A DNA stretch of 64,000 nucleotides from Enoplosus armatus. Its lineage: Eukaryota > Chordata > Actinopteri > Centrarchiformes > Enoplosidae. How positions within the stretch are numbered: position 1 is the stretch's first letter; each line of letters begins with the position of its first letter. This document shows, in pieces, positions 1-13,877 of the stretch. The stretch is taken from positions 1,619,501-1,683,500 of the forward strand of contig NC_092187.1 of the NCBI RefSeq assembly GCF_043641665.1, in the 5' to 3' direction. A program made the translations under genes and the position numbers. The notes beneath the pieces are model-generated. The model searched no databases. It was not told the DNA's origin and was given only the letters and a program-made list of their open reading frames with translations.

Positions 1-84
1 ATGCCGATTCAATCAACGTGCAAGCAGCGTTTTATTGCTGTAGCTGAACCAGGTGCAGCTAGTTTATCTAATTTCGATGCAGTT

Positions 85-300
85 AGGTAGTTTAGTCCAG
101 TGGTTCCCGGCCTGCAAATGGTCACCAGATAAATCTATGGGGTCACTTTTCTGTATTCTTTGCTTTTTTTTTTGTGAAGTAGTGGATAATTTGACCTATC
201 TGGGCTTCGAACAGTTATTTAGATAAAAACCATCTGAGAAGTTAAGAGGGGAAATCTCTGCACAATGTAACATATATGCAAGCTGTTACGGAAGGATGCA
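85..300 (+). repeat. Fish dispersed repeat, hAT-like left end (possible)
   Basis: CAGTGGTTCCCGGCC, GGTCACCAGATAAATC, TGGATAATTTGACC and ACCATCTGAGAAGTTAAGAG occur in the order I remember for a common fish repeat. The right end and target duplication were not found. Confidence 0.4.
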
Positions 301-859
301 ATATGATACGATGCTTTACTGGAAGTTGGAACTCACCGGTGGCACACAGTTAAGGTATAAGAGAGACGGTGGGCAGATCATGACTCAGTTCATACAACGC
401 GCTGCTTATTATCTCGCTAAAGGGCTGATATCACAAAGGCGGTGGGGTGCTGTTAACACGGGGGGGAGAGTGAGAGTGAGGGAGGTAGATAGGACGGGGG
501 CAATATATGTCACTGCTGTCACGCAGAGGGCTGAAGAGAACGCGCCGAGCGATCTTGCCAAAGAGCGAATTAGATCATCTCTCTGAGTGGGAGGGGGTAT
601 GCGCGATCGAACGGGAGCCGGGGCGCTGAACTTCTGGTCCACCTCACTGGCTCCGAGACGCCCCGAAGTCTAACTGGTCTCGCTAGTCTCCCTGTCTCAA
701 GGGCAGTGAAGTGCCAGCGTTGTGTCAATCAACGGTTGGCACAGTTACCTCAGCAGCGCTGCTCCAATCGGCCTGTCACTCAGGCTATCTTCCGAGATAG
801 AAAGGAAAAGGGGAAAGTAATTGGATTTGCTGCTAGCAGGGAAATGATGAAATGACATG

Positions 860-1059
860 NNNNNNNNNNNNNNNNNNNNNNNNNNNNNNNNNNNNNNNNN
901 NNNNNNNNNNNNNNNNNNNNNNNNNNNNNNNNNNNNNNNNNNNNNNNNNNNNNNNNNNNNNNNNNNNNNNNNNNNNNNNNNNNNNNNNNNNNNNNNNNNN
1001 NNNNNNNNNNNNNNNNNNNNNNNNNNNNNNNNNNNNNNNNNNNNNNNNNNNNNNNNNNN
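860..1059. other. Assembly gap (200 N)
   Basis: Exactly 200 consecutive N. It lies just before a (CA)n array at 1,150-1,201, so the gap may be caused by repeats, and the length may be nominal. Confidence 0.99.
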
Positions 1060-1148
1060 CTGTTCTATTTCCAGGGGGGTTTAGACAAGGACAGAGTCCC
1101 CTGTGTTGTCCTTGCCGAAGGACCTCTGCTGTACACAGGGCCCCTGGC

Positions 1149-1149
<1 letters not shown>

Positions 1150-1201
<52 letters not shown>
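1150..1201 (+). repeat. (AC)n microsatellite
   Basis: About 26 uninterrupted AC units, near the N gap. A second, interrupted array lies at 1,540-1,583. Confidence 0.95.
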
Positions 1202-1202
<1 letters not shown>

Positions 1203-2188
1203 ACGCACACGTAGACCCCTGCCAAACTCTTGCTGGGTGAATGATGATGGGGTGATGAGGGGAAAGAGTGAGGCAAGTGGGATACAGAGAGAGAGAGAGG
1301 AGATGGAGAGAGAAAAAAAAAGGGGGGTGGGGGGGGTGGTAGGAAGGAGAGACAGAGGGGAGGGCTAAGGGTCAACAGCGCTCTTGTCACCACTAATGAG
1401 GCCTCAACCCAGAGAGAGAGAGCAAGACAGCGAGACGGAGATCATCTGAATCCAGCTCTTTGGATTGCCCATTAACCATGGACCATATTGTGGTTCCAGA
1501 AGAGATGTGGTACTGGGGCGAACACGTTACCAACATTACCACACACACACACACACACACACCACACACACACACACACACACCGTATATAATACTCCTG
1601 TTTTACTGTATATATGCTACGTAACGTGACATACCACGAGTTCAGGTTCACGTCAGCCTCGTAAAACATCGTAAAATCCATCGCGCCACGTTAAACTGCA
1701 CAACGTGTCAGTTGGGACCGACCCCCCCCCCCCCTCCCCCCCCCGTCAGAAGCACACGGGTGCGCGTCCAGTCATTAGAAATGAAAAAACGCGCTAAGAC
1801 ATAAACAACAGGCAGGCAAACAGAAGCAGATACACAAATGAGAGAAGACGAAGTAGCAGCAGATGTAGCAGTATATGATCAAACATGAAAAACAAAGAGA
1901 GTGAGACACTCAGCTGATATAAAGCGATACTAAAGCAAGCAGACTGAACAGATAAAGGAGCTGAAGGCTTTGAGGACATTAAAAGAACATACACACATGT
2001 AGGGCAATGTGCTTCTCCTGTTACTTGTTATTTAAGATATTTCGTGCTGTTGACCTGCACATGACAGGGAGTCACAGTGAAGTTCGCTCTTGGAGCCGGA
2101 AACATAATGCGACCAGAGGGCTGCCCCTCCCGTGCTGTAACCGTGCCCAGAGGCCATATGTATCTGGTGAGCCAAGCTGGACAGGGGG

Positions 2189-2189
<1 letters not shown>

Positions 2190-2229
<40 letters not shown>
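2190..2229 (+). repeat. Poly-G tract, 40 G
   Basis: Forty consecutive G preceded by GGGGGC. It could form G-quadruplexes, and the true length is uncertain in most sequencing methods. Confidence 0.9.
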
Positions 2230-3036
2230 CGCGTGGGCGCTAATGACGCTCCGCGGCAGCATTAGGAAACACAAAGACGTTTTGTGTTCGACCATCAGCC
2301 GCGCCAGGTGTACATGCATATAGTTAACGCGAGCGCCAGACGAACCTGCAGCTTTCTCAGATGGGTTTTGTCGCTGAGGACCAGATCACAGGGCGGCGCT
2401 CTCGGCGAGACAGAACCAAAGACCGAAGCACCGATTTGAGTATCGAGGGCTGATTCCTCTTCCCATTTTTTTACGACAATATTGTCGTTGTGTATTGTTT
2501 AGAGCAGGATAGTGAGCTATTATTAGTTACGCCCGGCACCAGCTCCGACTGTCCTCGGTTCCGTTTGATACCAGGCCTCCTTTTTTGAAATTTATTTTCA
2601 TGCACATCACTTTTAGATCACGAAGACCTCAACTTATTATTATAAAATTATAGGAGCCACTGTTCTTTTACTTTTCATGTGCTCCAACGTGTGCTTTTGC
2701 ACCCCTCTCTCTGTTTCAGCGTAGTTTTACTGGAAATGAAAGCGTCTACATCCGTCGAATCAACCCAAACTGTCAGCAGCTTTTCACTTTTTCAAATCGT
2801 CATCTATTTGCATGAGATGTAAGAGAGCACTGAAACATCACATCGCATGAGCGTGTTAGTGATTGAGGGCAAACAGAGAGGGAGAGAGGGGGAGAGAGAG
2901 AGAGAGGGAGAGAGAGGGAGAGAGAGAGGGAGAGATTGTATCAACATGCTCTCCAGAGAGCCAAATGTCTCAAGCATCTCCTCATCCAACACATCATAAA
3001 CACATCGCTCCAATCCCATGGAGAATGAGTGTGAAT

Positions 3037-3069
<33 letters not shown>

Positions 3070-3458
3070 TGTGTTGCACACAGCTCGGGCCTCGTTCCCA
3101 TGTTGAGAAAGATAATGTTGAAGCGAGAGTTGTTACTACTGAGACATGCTGGCTGATGCAATGAACAACAAGACTTGCAGAGTGGAAAAATGCATTTAAT
3201 TATGTGAGGGTTAGTATGTGTGTGTGTGTGTGTGTGGTGTGTGTGTGTGTCTTTTTTTTTTTTTAATAAAGAAAGGAGATGAGATTGCCAAACTTGGGAA
3301 GAAAGAAGTCAACAGCACACACACACACACACACACACTCTCCTGGCCTGCATCCAGGTTTTTGTTGTGACTTGGCGTTGGAAGCGGAGAACAACACTGG
3401 TTGGCCTTTAGTTTCCCCCCAGTGAGCCAATATCTGCTCTCTAATTGGTTGTTAATGA

Positions 3459-3462
<4 letters not shown>

Positions 3463-3494
<32 letters not shown>

Positions 3495-3533
3495 ACATGT
3501 TTGTTTGTCAGTGTACATGAAAGAGAGAGAAAG

Positions 3534-3588
<55 letters not shown>

Positions 3589-3963
3589 CAGGGTAGGGGG
3601 TGCAGCAGGGATCCTAAACATCTGTCTAACAGACTGGGACACTTGAAGCTTTGACCTACTAAAACACAAACACACACACACACACACACACACACAAGTA
3701 TACATGCACACACGTTCCATTGTTGTTTAATGCGCATTTTGTGTGCATGTGGGTGAGAAAGACTGTGTGTAGTGGGCAAGAGGAAAGTGTACAGCCTCTG
3801 CAAGACCCCCCCCCCCCACACACACACATACACAGAGTGGACTTTGTACAGACATCTGGCAGAGCAGTCTGCTCTAATGGCAACAGAACGACGGGCATCT
3901 GCATCTCACACCCACACACACACACACACACACATGTGCATGTGCTGTCACATGCATGCACAC

Positions 3964-3995
<32 letters not shown>
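3463..3995 (+). repeat. Cluster of GT then AC microsatellites
   Basis: (GT)n at 3,463-3,493 and 3,536-3,587 is followed by (AC)n at 3,670-3,696, 3,912-3,933 and 3,966-3,995. The switch from GT to AC makes the arrays inverted relative to each other. Confidence 0.95.
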
Positions 3996-3997
<2 letters not shown>

Positions 3998-4769
3998 CTA
4001 TCACTGCACTTGGTATAATAACTACTAGGATTCCCACAAGATACTTGGTGCTGAATCTTGATGACGTTACGGACACAATGATGGTGCGGAGCAATGTTTT
4101 TCCCGTCCGGTTCGTATCTCGCGCTTCGGTCGCACGCACATGAGCGACGCACACGCCGCTTGTTTAAGGCTCACCTAACACGGCGACGTGCCGGTGAGGA
4201 CGGGGCAGAAGAAGGATGGTGCGGTGGAGCGTTTAAGCATGCGCGCATTTACACGCAGATGTAAACGATGCAGATTTTAAAATGTCCAGTCGGTTAAATG
4301 CATTCGATATGTGTTTTTAACGGAGAAAACTCCACAGGGGGTATAGTTCATAATAATTCAATGAGTTAACCCAAAGGGCCGATTTCTCCAAAAGTAGTGT
4401 TTTCCTAGTTTTTTTTTTTTTTTTTTGATGTGGCACTATTGATAATAATGATGTTGGAAGTAATATTATATCCTTGTTTTTATTTATCATAAAGAAGCGC
4501 TGCAAATTTTTTCGTCCTCGTCCTGGTTTTTGCACCCAGAGCATCGTCGGCCTCATGCTTTTCGTTTTTTTTTTCCTTTTGGTAAAAGTTTTTCTTTGAC
4601 TCTTCTGCGAGGCCACGAGTGGAGGGAAGCCACTTCGACATTTCAGCATCTGCTGTTTTGGCTTGGGTGAAATGAGGAGCATTAAGTAGGAGATGGAGGC
4701 AGAGCCTGGCAGCAAGGAGATGTGCTCTGGTGGAACGAAAAGCTGCGGGCGAGAGAGGGAGAAGAGAGG

Positions 4770-4805
<36 letters not shown>

Positions 4806-5127
4806 CTTCCGCCTCATAGGTCAGAGAGTCAGAGGAATAGCTGGGATGCCAAGAGATCAGCATTTATTTCGCAGCTAGATTCATTCCACGCGGTTCCCTC
4901 GCTCTTGCTGGTCTCCCCGCACTCGTATATATCTTGTTTTCTTTCATTCCCCGATTCCTCTGTTCTTTTCCCGCCATTTTCTTCGATCTCTCTTTCTTTT
5001 TTTTCTCCATTTCCCTCCGCTCCCCCTCTACGATTGAAAACAGATGTGCCAGTGCGAGGGGGCTGAAACGTTTTCAAATGAAAAGCCATGCAGAACTTGA
5101 CCGACCCGCAGCCATGAAGTGTGAACA

Positions 5128-5128
<1 letters not shown>

Positions 5129-5162
<34 letters not shown>
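5129..5162 (+). repeat. (TG)n microsatellite
   Basis: About 17 TG units. Confidence 0.95.
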
Positions 5163-5165
<3 letters not shown>

Positions 5166-6645
5166 ATAGGGGAAGATTTTGTTTGTATGACAAGTTTGCG
5201 AGTCCGTCTTTATTCCCACAATGTTCAACTCATATTTTTTTCTTCCTTTCCCTCTCCTCTACTCCCCTGAATATTGGCATCTGCACAACATAAGCAAGTA
5301 AAAAATATGAAATGATATGTCCAATAACAACATTATTTCTCAGTTGTCTGACTCCCTCTCTGAAGTCTTCCTCTCGGTACATGCAGGAAGCCTCATCCGC
5401 TTTTCAGACACCTCGAAATACTCTCTTTGGGGATAATTGGAATTTAATGGCAGAGTTTGAACGAGGAGGCTGAATCGCGAATGCCAGCCTGTTGCCAGCC
5501 ATATTTTCGAGTGCCACTGGTGACTTTCTGCCAGTCTTTCTGCATTTATCAAGACAAAGAATCCCGACGGGGAAAGACGTTTCTGGGTCGTCATTTCACG
5601 AAAGGTTGCGCGGATAAACAAAAACGCACGAAATCCCGCAGAGACAGAGATCTGTGGGAGGAGAGGGCTCGGCTCCAGCGCCCCAGTGTCAGTTGGCCAT
5701 ATAGGTTAATGCGCCGCAGAGGGACAGCAGCTCGCTTTACCCCGGATAGCCTCGGCCATCAACTGAGCCAATTCCACGTGGAGGGCTCCAGTCTGGCGTG
5801 CCGCTTTTTCTGGCACGGTAGACATGTTGTTGACAGCAGCGATGCACACTTGGAACATTTTTGCCTGCTGTAAATAGTGTTCGCGGTGTAACTGTGAGGT
5901 TCTGAATGACTGAATCTAAATATAGGATTCCATATATCCACAACCCGTAAATGTGTTGTTTTATCTTTTGGGGTTTGACATAAAAAAACGAAAGCGCACG
6001 ACAGTTTTGCCAGCTCAACTGCATTTGAGTCGGATACCAAAATGCCAAGCTCGTAATCTGTTTCTCACCATGACATTTACATGCAGTTGCACCTTAAAGT
6101 AAAAATGTCTCTGGAGGCTCAGATAGATATTATAATCCTAGGATTGGCCCAGGGCCTGACCTGCGCGCATTTGAAATGGCATTTGAAATGACGTCGGCCA
6201 AAATAATCCTAATCGAACGCTGGTCCTTTCTTTACTGCGCTCTGCTGAGTTTGGTCCACCTCGGCCGGCCACGACACATCTGCTACTTTTGGCCTACGTT
6301 CGCCAAATGTAGGCAAACGTCACATCGTTGGCACGTTTGCCAAAAAAAAATGCTCCTTCTATGCGACACAAGCCAGATGATGCCCTTTAAAGCCGCGCTG
6401 TCCGTCTGAGCACTGCGGACCGTAATCTGTGTAATCTGAACTAAAGCCTTCCCTGACAGCTATAATCCAATTAATACGGACCGCTTGGGGGGATTCACCC
6501 AAATATGGGAGCCTGTAAAATACTGTCCGAGACTGCTGCGTGGTGAGAGTGGTAGTAGGCACAGACCGACACACAAGGGGAGGGTGAAATGAAATGGCAT
6601 GCTATGCTCAATTTAACAGAATTATGAGTGACTGTAAGGCTTTGG

Positions 6646-6649
<4 letters not shown>

Positions 6650-6681
<32 letters not shown>

Positions 6682-6698
6682 GTGTGTGTGTGTGTGTG
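6650..6698 (+). repeat. (AT)n-(TG)n compound microsatellite
   Basis: (AT)13 at 6,650-6,676 is followed closely by (TG)n up to about 6,698. Confidence 0.95.
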
Positions 6699-9375
6699 CG
6701 CCAACAGAGATCTTGAAACTGTATCTCATCTCACAGCGCCTGGTGAGCGGCTAGCAAGAAAACCCAAACACAGCTGCGACAGACTGCTTTACACACACAC
6801 ACACACACACTTGCAAACATGTGCACCCCAGCATTCGCACACATTCATACATGTATGAATAATTAAAGCAAGAAGCACACGTTAACGAACGCACGTGTTT
6901 GCACAAAGACACCCACGGTGCACTAATGTCTGTCATAATCCCACCCACGTACACAAACGCTGCATGAACGCCCATCAATAAATAATAACGACGATCTTCA
7001 TTAGATGCTGCAGGTCAGCAGTTTGTGAGGGAGCTGCAGAGGTTCGTGTCCTTCACAACCAGCACAGGTTTGGCTTTTTTGACCCCGTTAACCAGCCATA
7101 GAATTTATGAATTCTGTTCCCTTTCGGGCGGCTTGTTTCGGCGGATTCTTGGACGACGTGTGACACAGAGACGAGCAAAGTTTAGGGCTGTCGCACCACG
7201 GCACCATGTCTCATTCCAGCCTTTCTTGACAGATGAGAGCTGTTCATTTCTAAAAAAAAAAAAAAAAAAATGTGACACTAATACTGTGGTTCTTAAACTG
7301 CCGCATCACTGTTGATATTTCTGCTCAGTGTCGACTGGAAAATCTCTTTCAGGCTACTGGTGAGTTTCTCAGGCAATGGGGGGGGGGGTATTTTCAGGTC
7401 CAACTCACGGGGCTTTAAAGGCTAAGCAGCCACCAGCTCCAAAACACTCCAAATCCATAACAAGCTGACACTCTCATAAGCCTATAGCAGCCATTAATCC
7501 ACTTTGTCATGTGCCATGATAGTTAACAATGAACACCACTGTGCAGTAAATTCAGTTCCGAGGCACCATTCACGCCGCAGTTGGATCGGAGAAATTCCCC
7601 TATTGAGAATTCACTATAAATTAGGCAGATTTCACAGCCTGGCGGGCAGCACGTGGCTGAGGCGGAAAAAAAATATCACACGGGCGAAAACATATGGGGA
7701 AGTGTTACAGCTGAAGCCGTTGAAATACCTGGAGGTATGTCATACGTTGCCGCGTCATGCGTCAAAATGTCTCACGAGGCAGGAGCGAAAACTACATCAG
7801 AAAGTGTCCTCCCTCCCCCCCAATGGACTGTAGTCTAGACAGCTTTTGACAGAAATTCACCTCGGCGCTGCATGTATTTATCACTGCCAAAAAAAAAAAA
7901 AAAAAATCTTTACAAGTCACTTAAGTTTCCCATCGATTCATAAAAACTTGAGTTCTTTGGAACAAGGGCGGAATTCTCCCTGTGACCTGAGATAACACCA
8001 TCTGTTGTCAAAGTTGGTTCACCTGTTACCTGACACATGTTGGCTCCTGGGCCCAGAGGTTTGCGTTGGCTCTATTTCACCAACACTTAATAGACAATTT
8101 ACAAATATACTGAAAACTTCTAGAGCTGAACCACTCATGAGATGATAATTCTGGATGACTTAAAAGCTGCACTAATCCATATTTACATATCAACAATGGG
8201 TTTGCATGACTACCTGTCATGTGAAAGGAGTCACCCGTTAGCGTTGAACTCACCGAGAATTATGGGCTCACATTCACCAGGTACGTGACTCCAAATGAAG
8301 GCTAACGTTGCTTCCTGTCCGCCGGATGTAATGCGGTGTATGCAGGCAAATGTTTGCCAACACGTTTGTCATAATACCTTTGTAAAGTCATAATATGTCG
8401 CTGTTGCATTTAGCCATCATTTTCCTTATCCCAACTTGATTTCTAAGAAATCCAGCTCTTCTTTTGTCACGGCAAGTTACCCTGCACACTGCAACACCCT
8501 TAATCCTCAGTCACTTGTGTGGCGTGACTCAGACATTTGGTCAAATCTGGTCATTGCAGCGAACAACAAACACTGCATCTGCTAAATCTATTCAAAATTA
8601 GCAGAGATTCTGAAAAAAACAGCTGTTTTATTATCAGCTCCACTCAAAAGTGTGTGTTTATCTTCTTGTTTCCTTGTTTGACTGACGTATGCGCAGAGTT
8701 TGGAACGCACGTTGTCCAGCAGGGAAACATATCTTATATAGGAGAAGGAATAGATGGGATTTCAAAGATTTTAATAATAATTGAACTTTTTTTTTTGTGA
8801 AAAGAACATATCAGATGCAAATTGTCATTGAGAGCAGAGCAATTTATATACACGTGAAAACATGTCTGGAGGGGATCTTTAACATCATTTTCTTTTTTTT
8901 TTTATTTTTGGTGATTCAACGTCGTAGCATAAACGCTCCTTTGGAGATGTAACATACTTCTCTTTTTCCATTTCTATACACACAGGCTCGCACCTCTGAC
9001 ATTTTTTTCCCCTTCAACATAGTTACTCATCTTTTGCGCCGATGACTCAGCTTCACGCTCACCCAAGTCAACCGGAAGTGCTTCTATCGCAAGTCACAAA
9101 ACATTGCCTTTTCCTGAAAATGAATGGGACATTTACTTCTGGTATTCTAAATGCCTGAAATAGCTTCCCATGCCCATAATTCTGCAGGGATTGCGCATGT
9201 TATGGGAATATCCCAGTCAATATTCCTTATCTAAGTTTCTACCAGCTTGGATACGAGGTGCCCACCCAACAGGCCCAAAGCGTGATACAATGTGGGTGAT
9301 CCATCCGCTGAGGCGCAAGCTAACAGTAATGAGACTGAAGATACAATAGGGAGATAGAGAGAGAATGAAGCACGG

Positions 9376-9378
<3 letters not shown>

Positions 9379-9415
<37 letters not shown>
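9379..9415 (+). repeat. (AC)n microsatellite
   Basis: About 18 AC units. Confidence 0.95.
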
Positions 9416-9419
<4 letters not shown>

Positions 9420-9811
9420 CACCAGGCGCCCTGAAGACAGAATACAAAATGTCACAGAAATAGACTATAATCCTGGCCAGCAGTGATCAACACTGATAAA
9501 TATTAATAAACACTATTATGCCCAGAGAAAAATAGAGACAGAGTGAGCGAGGGAGGAGGGCAGAGAGAGGTAGTTTCAGAGTGGGGGGGGGGCAATAACA
9601 ATAGAAGAGTCGTCTTGGTCTCTGTTATATGCAGGCAAATTTCCCTCTGATGTCCATCTTGCCGTTCTGCAGACAATGCAGACTCACACTCACACACACA
9701 CACACACTCTCCTTATTATCTGCCCATTTTCCTCTGTTTGTTTTCACTGTTGTTTTGTCTAAGGATAAGAGGTGGACACACACACACAAGCACTCAGAGA
9801 AGTATACAGAA

Positions 9812-9838
9812 GGGGGGGGGGGGGGGGGGGGGGGGGGG
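9812..9838 (+). repeat. Poly-G tract, 27 G
   Basis: Uninterrupted G run between a CA-rich and a GA-rich segment. Confidence 0.9.
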
Positions 9839-12508
9839 TCAGAAAAAGGGAGATAAGGTGAGTCCTAAATACACACACATACACACAGACGATAGTATCT
9901 CCCTCCCTCGGCCTGTCTCCCATTAGTCATGCTGAGGCTGTAGCGCTGCTGGGTCGGGCCTGCTTCTGCTTGCGGAGGAGTTGTAGAGCTGGACGGCAGC
10001 CCACAGCCAGCGAAGGTCACCCACCACTCAGTTTAACTCCCCGAAGACCAACGCTGGCCCCTTCCTGATAATGAGCGCACATAAAGACGCTCAGGGAGAG
10101 ACAGGAGGTTTGAGACACGTCCGTCACGGCGAGAGGAAATATTCACCCAGACTCAAAGGACCTGGGACTCACAGACACCAGGTTTAAGTGTTGTTAAAGG
10201 TTGAATCGAGCGACCCTTAGTTAACTCAATTAGCAAGCGGGAGTGAGTCCTTCTGTGTGGCGCAATTCTGCAATAAAAGGTGAACAAAACCAACCGGGTT
10301 TCGTCGTCTAGGTCTGACATTAAGTCTGACATTGATATTCTTACTGATTTAGGTGCGTAGGTTGTACTCGCTGGCCTTAGTTATACTTAAGGCCCCTTTA
10401 CACTGTGTCATTTTTGGCCGCCTGAGCCGAAAGTTGACAATCGTGAGAGAAACGTGGTGAAACCTTTGAACGTCGAAAACAGCGGTCCTAGATTGCACTC
10501 TGAGACACATCCACCGACGACCGATGTGGAGCTCTGGCGAAACCAAAGACAGCCTGCGGCAGGAATTGACCAAATTCTTTCAATGTGACTGTTGTTGATG
10601 GCCGACATGTACAAACCAACCAGAGTGCTGTATTATTATATACTAACTGAGGCTAAACAAAGACAGAAGTTGTGAGATTCTGGCGAAGAAGAACACCTTG
10701 TGTGAGTTTCTGTTTCCATCGTAGCACTGCGATTCACCACACATCTGACATGCCTCAAATCCTGACACAGCATGGAGGGATGTTATTAGGTCCATCTTGC
10801 ACAGTGTGACGTGAAATCGTTGTTGTCGCAAAGTGCAAAGGCAGCTTTACCCACAACCCTACTTTCTTTCAGTCTTTGGATGAGCACAGTTTTTTTTTTT
10901 TTTCTATGCTACCTTCATCAAGTATATATAAGGAAGACAACCACCGACGTCAGCTTGAGAGGGGGTCAGAGGTGCGTTTCGCCCCAAGAGTGTCAACTAC
11001 TGTATGAACCTGTCCAGCAGGCATACACTCGTGGAAAGGATGATCACAATGGAGCATGGAGAATAGTGAGGAGGGATGTTTGCTGTCAATTTGTAATTAC
11101 TTAATTAGTGGGAGTCTGCAGAGATGTGCGTTTTGGCATCGAAGAGGGAAATCTGATTTCATTTTGAAGTTGTAAAGCTGTAAATCTGGCCAAATTTACC
11201 TGGATTAACCCCAGGCTGTTATTGGTATTATTCATGATATATTATTATACTGCTATTTATTTCATGTTTTATCTTACATTTATTGTAACAAATGCTGCAT
11301 TGGCGACTGGCAGTTCCCGTTTGTACCGTTGGATGCTCAGACAACAACCTGACGTGGAGAAAATGTCTAAATTAGACGGTTATGAGGCAAGATCTGAAGT
11401 TATAGGGAGCATCACAACCCAGTCACGCTGATCCTAAAAGCATGTGTGTGACGTACGTGTATTCCAATCTCACTAAGCCGTGACTCTGAGAAGAAGAGGT
11501 GCAGTGTGTTTGGCAGGCCGCATCAATCAGGTTCTTAGGCCACTTTCATGCTGGATGTTAAGCCGGCCCTGAATGAGGGAACGTTTCATTGCTGACAGCC
11601 GCTCCATTGTCTATCCCTATGTCCATTTTCCCTTATGCGTCGTGTTCATTCTGCCCTTACTGACAACAAGGCCAGCATGCGAGCCAAGCAAACTGACCTC
11701 TCAAATGGGACAGGACACTGTAGCACAAATGCAGGATGAAATTTCCGTCTTATTGCTAAATGTCAACTCAAATCATGGAGGACATACGGACGACTTTCTC
11801 TCCTGTAGCTATATGAGTTACATACTGAATTGAGACTGGAGAGAGCGTTGTGACCATAAAGTCCCTCCTTAAAGTAGCTATAATCATGACACAAGTGGTC
11901 AATGATAATCCACTGTCGAAGGAATGTGAGAATTGTATAATAATTCATCCTGAAGGTGAAAAGATAATGTTTTTTTCACAATACTAAAAAAGAAAAAAAG
12001 AATATTGATCTTCACACAAAGCGCTACACACCGAGGCGAAAGTGCGAGAGCTCCCAGGTAGAGAGGAGAGTCTGAGCGCTGACTGGCTGACCTGACCTCG
12101 TCTCCTGAAACGAGTACGAAGGTTTTCACGGGACTCCAGCGCAGAGGCGACGAGCTGTCCGCGCGGGAAGATGATGAATCCATCACGGCGACGTCCCAGA
12201 GCGAGCTCTGCTGACGCGACCTTGATCGATCGCGGGCAGAGCGGCAGATGGCCATAAAGGACGATCATGTAACTGTACGCTCATTAGCATAACGACATGC
12301 ACATACAGCGCACTCTCTCTACTACAAGGCCACATGGTGCTCGCGCAGCGCCGCCGGGCTTGTGACAGAGACGTAACGCTGTTATTGTCTTTTTAAAAAA
12401 AATTTGATTCGATTAGCGAATATGACAATGACACGCCTGGATGTGGTTCAGTTATTCAAAACACATATTGTCGGTGGAGACAAGTGATTAGAGCGATCAT
12501 CCATTTGC

Positions 12509-12526
12509 GGGGGGGGGGGGGGGGGG
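12509..12526 (+). repeat. Poly-G tract, 18 G
   Basis: Uninterrupted G run. Similar 18-base runs occur at 17,016-17,033 (G), 42,599-42,616 (C) and 53,275-53,292 (G). Confidence 0.9.
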
Positions 12527-12779
12527 CCTCAGGTTTGATCTCTTACGGCTGCCGTACGACCAGAAATGAACCTGCTAGCTCGACGTCGTCAAGAGTGGGC
12601 CAAGTGATGTCTGACGCAAATGCAATATACACTGCAACTGACGTAAAACTAGCTGACTCCATCTGAGAAAAAGGAGAGAAGATTGACTTAAACAGAGGCT
12701 CAAAGAGACAGAAATGTCCACCTTTTGGGTTTTTTGGCATTCTGCCTGTCAGTCGTTTTTTTTTCTTAACATGTTCACA

Positions 12780-13100
12780 ATGACAGTGATGTCATTGGCT
12801 TGTAGGTGTAATGTTACCCATTTTAACAATCTCAGTTTAGCATGCTAGCGCTCGCAAACTAGCACTAAACAGAGAAGTGCAACACCACAAGTATTTGTCA
12901 AAATGTTGACCTGGTGATGGAGCTCAATAGTAAATCAGAGGATCGCCAACGGTATTACAATTCATGCTGAGGGGGACGTGTGTGGACCAAATCTCACGCC
13001 AATCCATCCGCTACGTGTTGAGAGCTCTCACTCAGAACCACAAACGCCAGCCTCATGGTGGCGCTGTAAGAAATCACCTGGGGACCATGACCATGCCTGT
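12780..13100 (+). repeat. Dispersed teleost repeat, family A, copy 1
   Basis: It has a TTTAGCATGCTAGCG-type region followed by GAGGATCGCCAACGG, ATTCATGCTGAGGGGGAC, ACCAAATCTCACGCCAATCC, CATGGTGGCGCTG and GGGGACCATGAC. The same ordered motifs recur at 25.6-26.1, 40.9-41.2 and (inverted) 58.7-58.9 kb. Confidence 0.6.
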
Positions 13101-13834
13101 ACAGAATTTCCCCCATCCTCTCTCTACCTCCATCTTCCTCTCCCTTCGTTTCCACCTTTCTCTAGCCTCCCCCGCCTCTCTCGCATCCTTTCAAACATTC
13201 TTTTTTTCCTTTCCTCTCTCCTCTCAGCCAATCTTCCTGCCTCACCCCAGTAATTTCCCATCTGTCTTCCTCCCCACACTTCCCTTCCATCTCCTTTCCC
13301 TTTCTTCTTCAACCCTGCCCTCTGTCCACGTCCTACCTTCCTTCCAACCCCAACCCCCCCCCCCTCCATCCTCCCATAAAACCCACCCACGATTCCTGCT
13401 TTCTTTCATTTCCTATCACTCTGCTCCCCTCTTTCACTGCATCGTCTGGTCCCTCCACATTGTATTTTCAGATCACATCCAGGCGCTGGCTTTACACACT
13501 AAGTCACCCTCTACCTCATCACTCAGTGGAAAGTCAAGGAGAGGGCAGAGAGGGATCGTGAAAGAGCAATGGCTTGAGAGAGAGGGAGACCGAAGGGAAG
13601 AAGAGGAGCAAAAGGAGCGAGAGTTCAGAAATGGGGGAGGTTAAAGGTTAAAAATTAAAGACAAAGAAGAGGAGAGGAGGCGGGGGAGGGAAACAGAGAC
13701 AAGCAAAGCAAATAAAAAAATAAAAGGAAGATAGAAGGAGCAGAGGGAGGACGGGGTTAGCAAAATGAAAGAAATCTTTATGCAAATGACGGGGCTAGAG
13801 TGACAGACATAGAAGAGACAGAGAAGATGGGACA

Positions 13835-13836
<2 letters not shown>

Positions 13837-13874
<38 letters not shown>
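13837..13874 (+). repeat. (GA)n microsatellite
   Basis: About 19 AG units at the end of a long purine-rich segment. Confidence 0.95.

Positions 13875-13877
<3 letters not shown>

Noticed and set aside
833..1393. Open frames crossing the N gap
   Set aside because: They exist only because N codons are not stops; flanks are CA repeats.
12964..13644. 226-codon plus-strand open frame
   Set aside because: It runs through a C/T-rich then A/G-rich low-complexity stretch and translates to Ser/Pro/Leu/Phe runs then Glu/Arg runs, with no domain.
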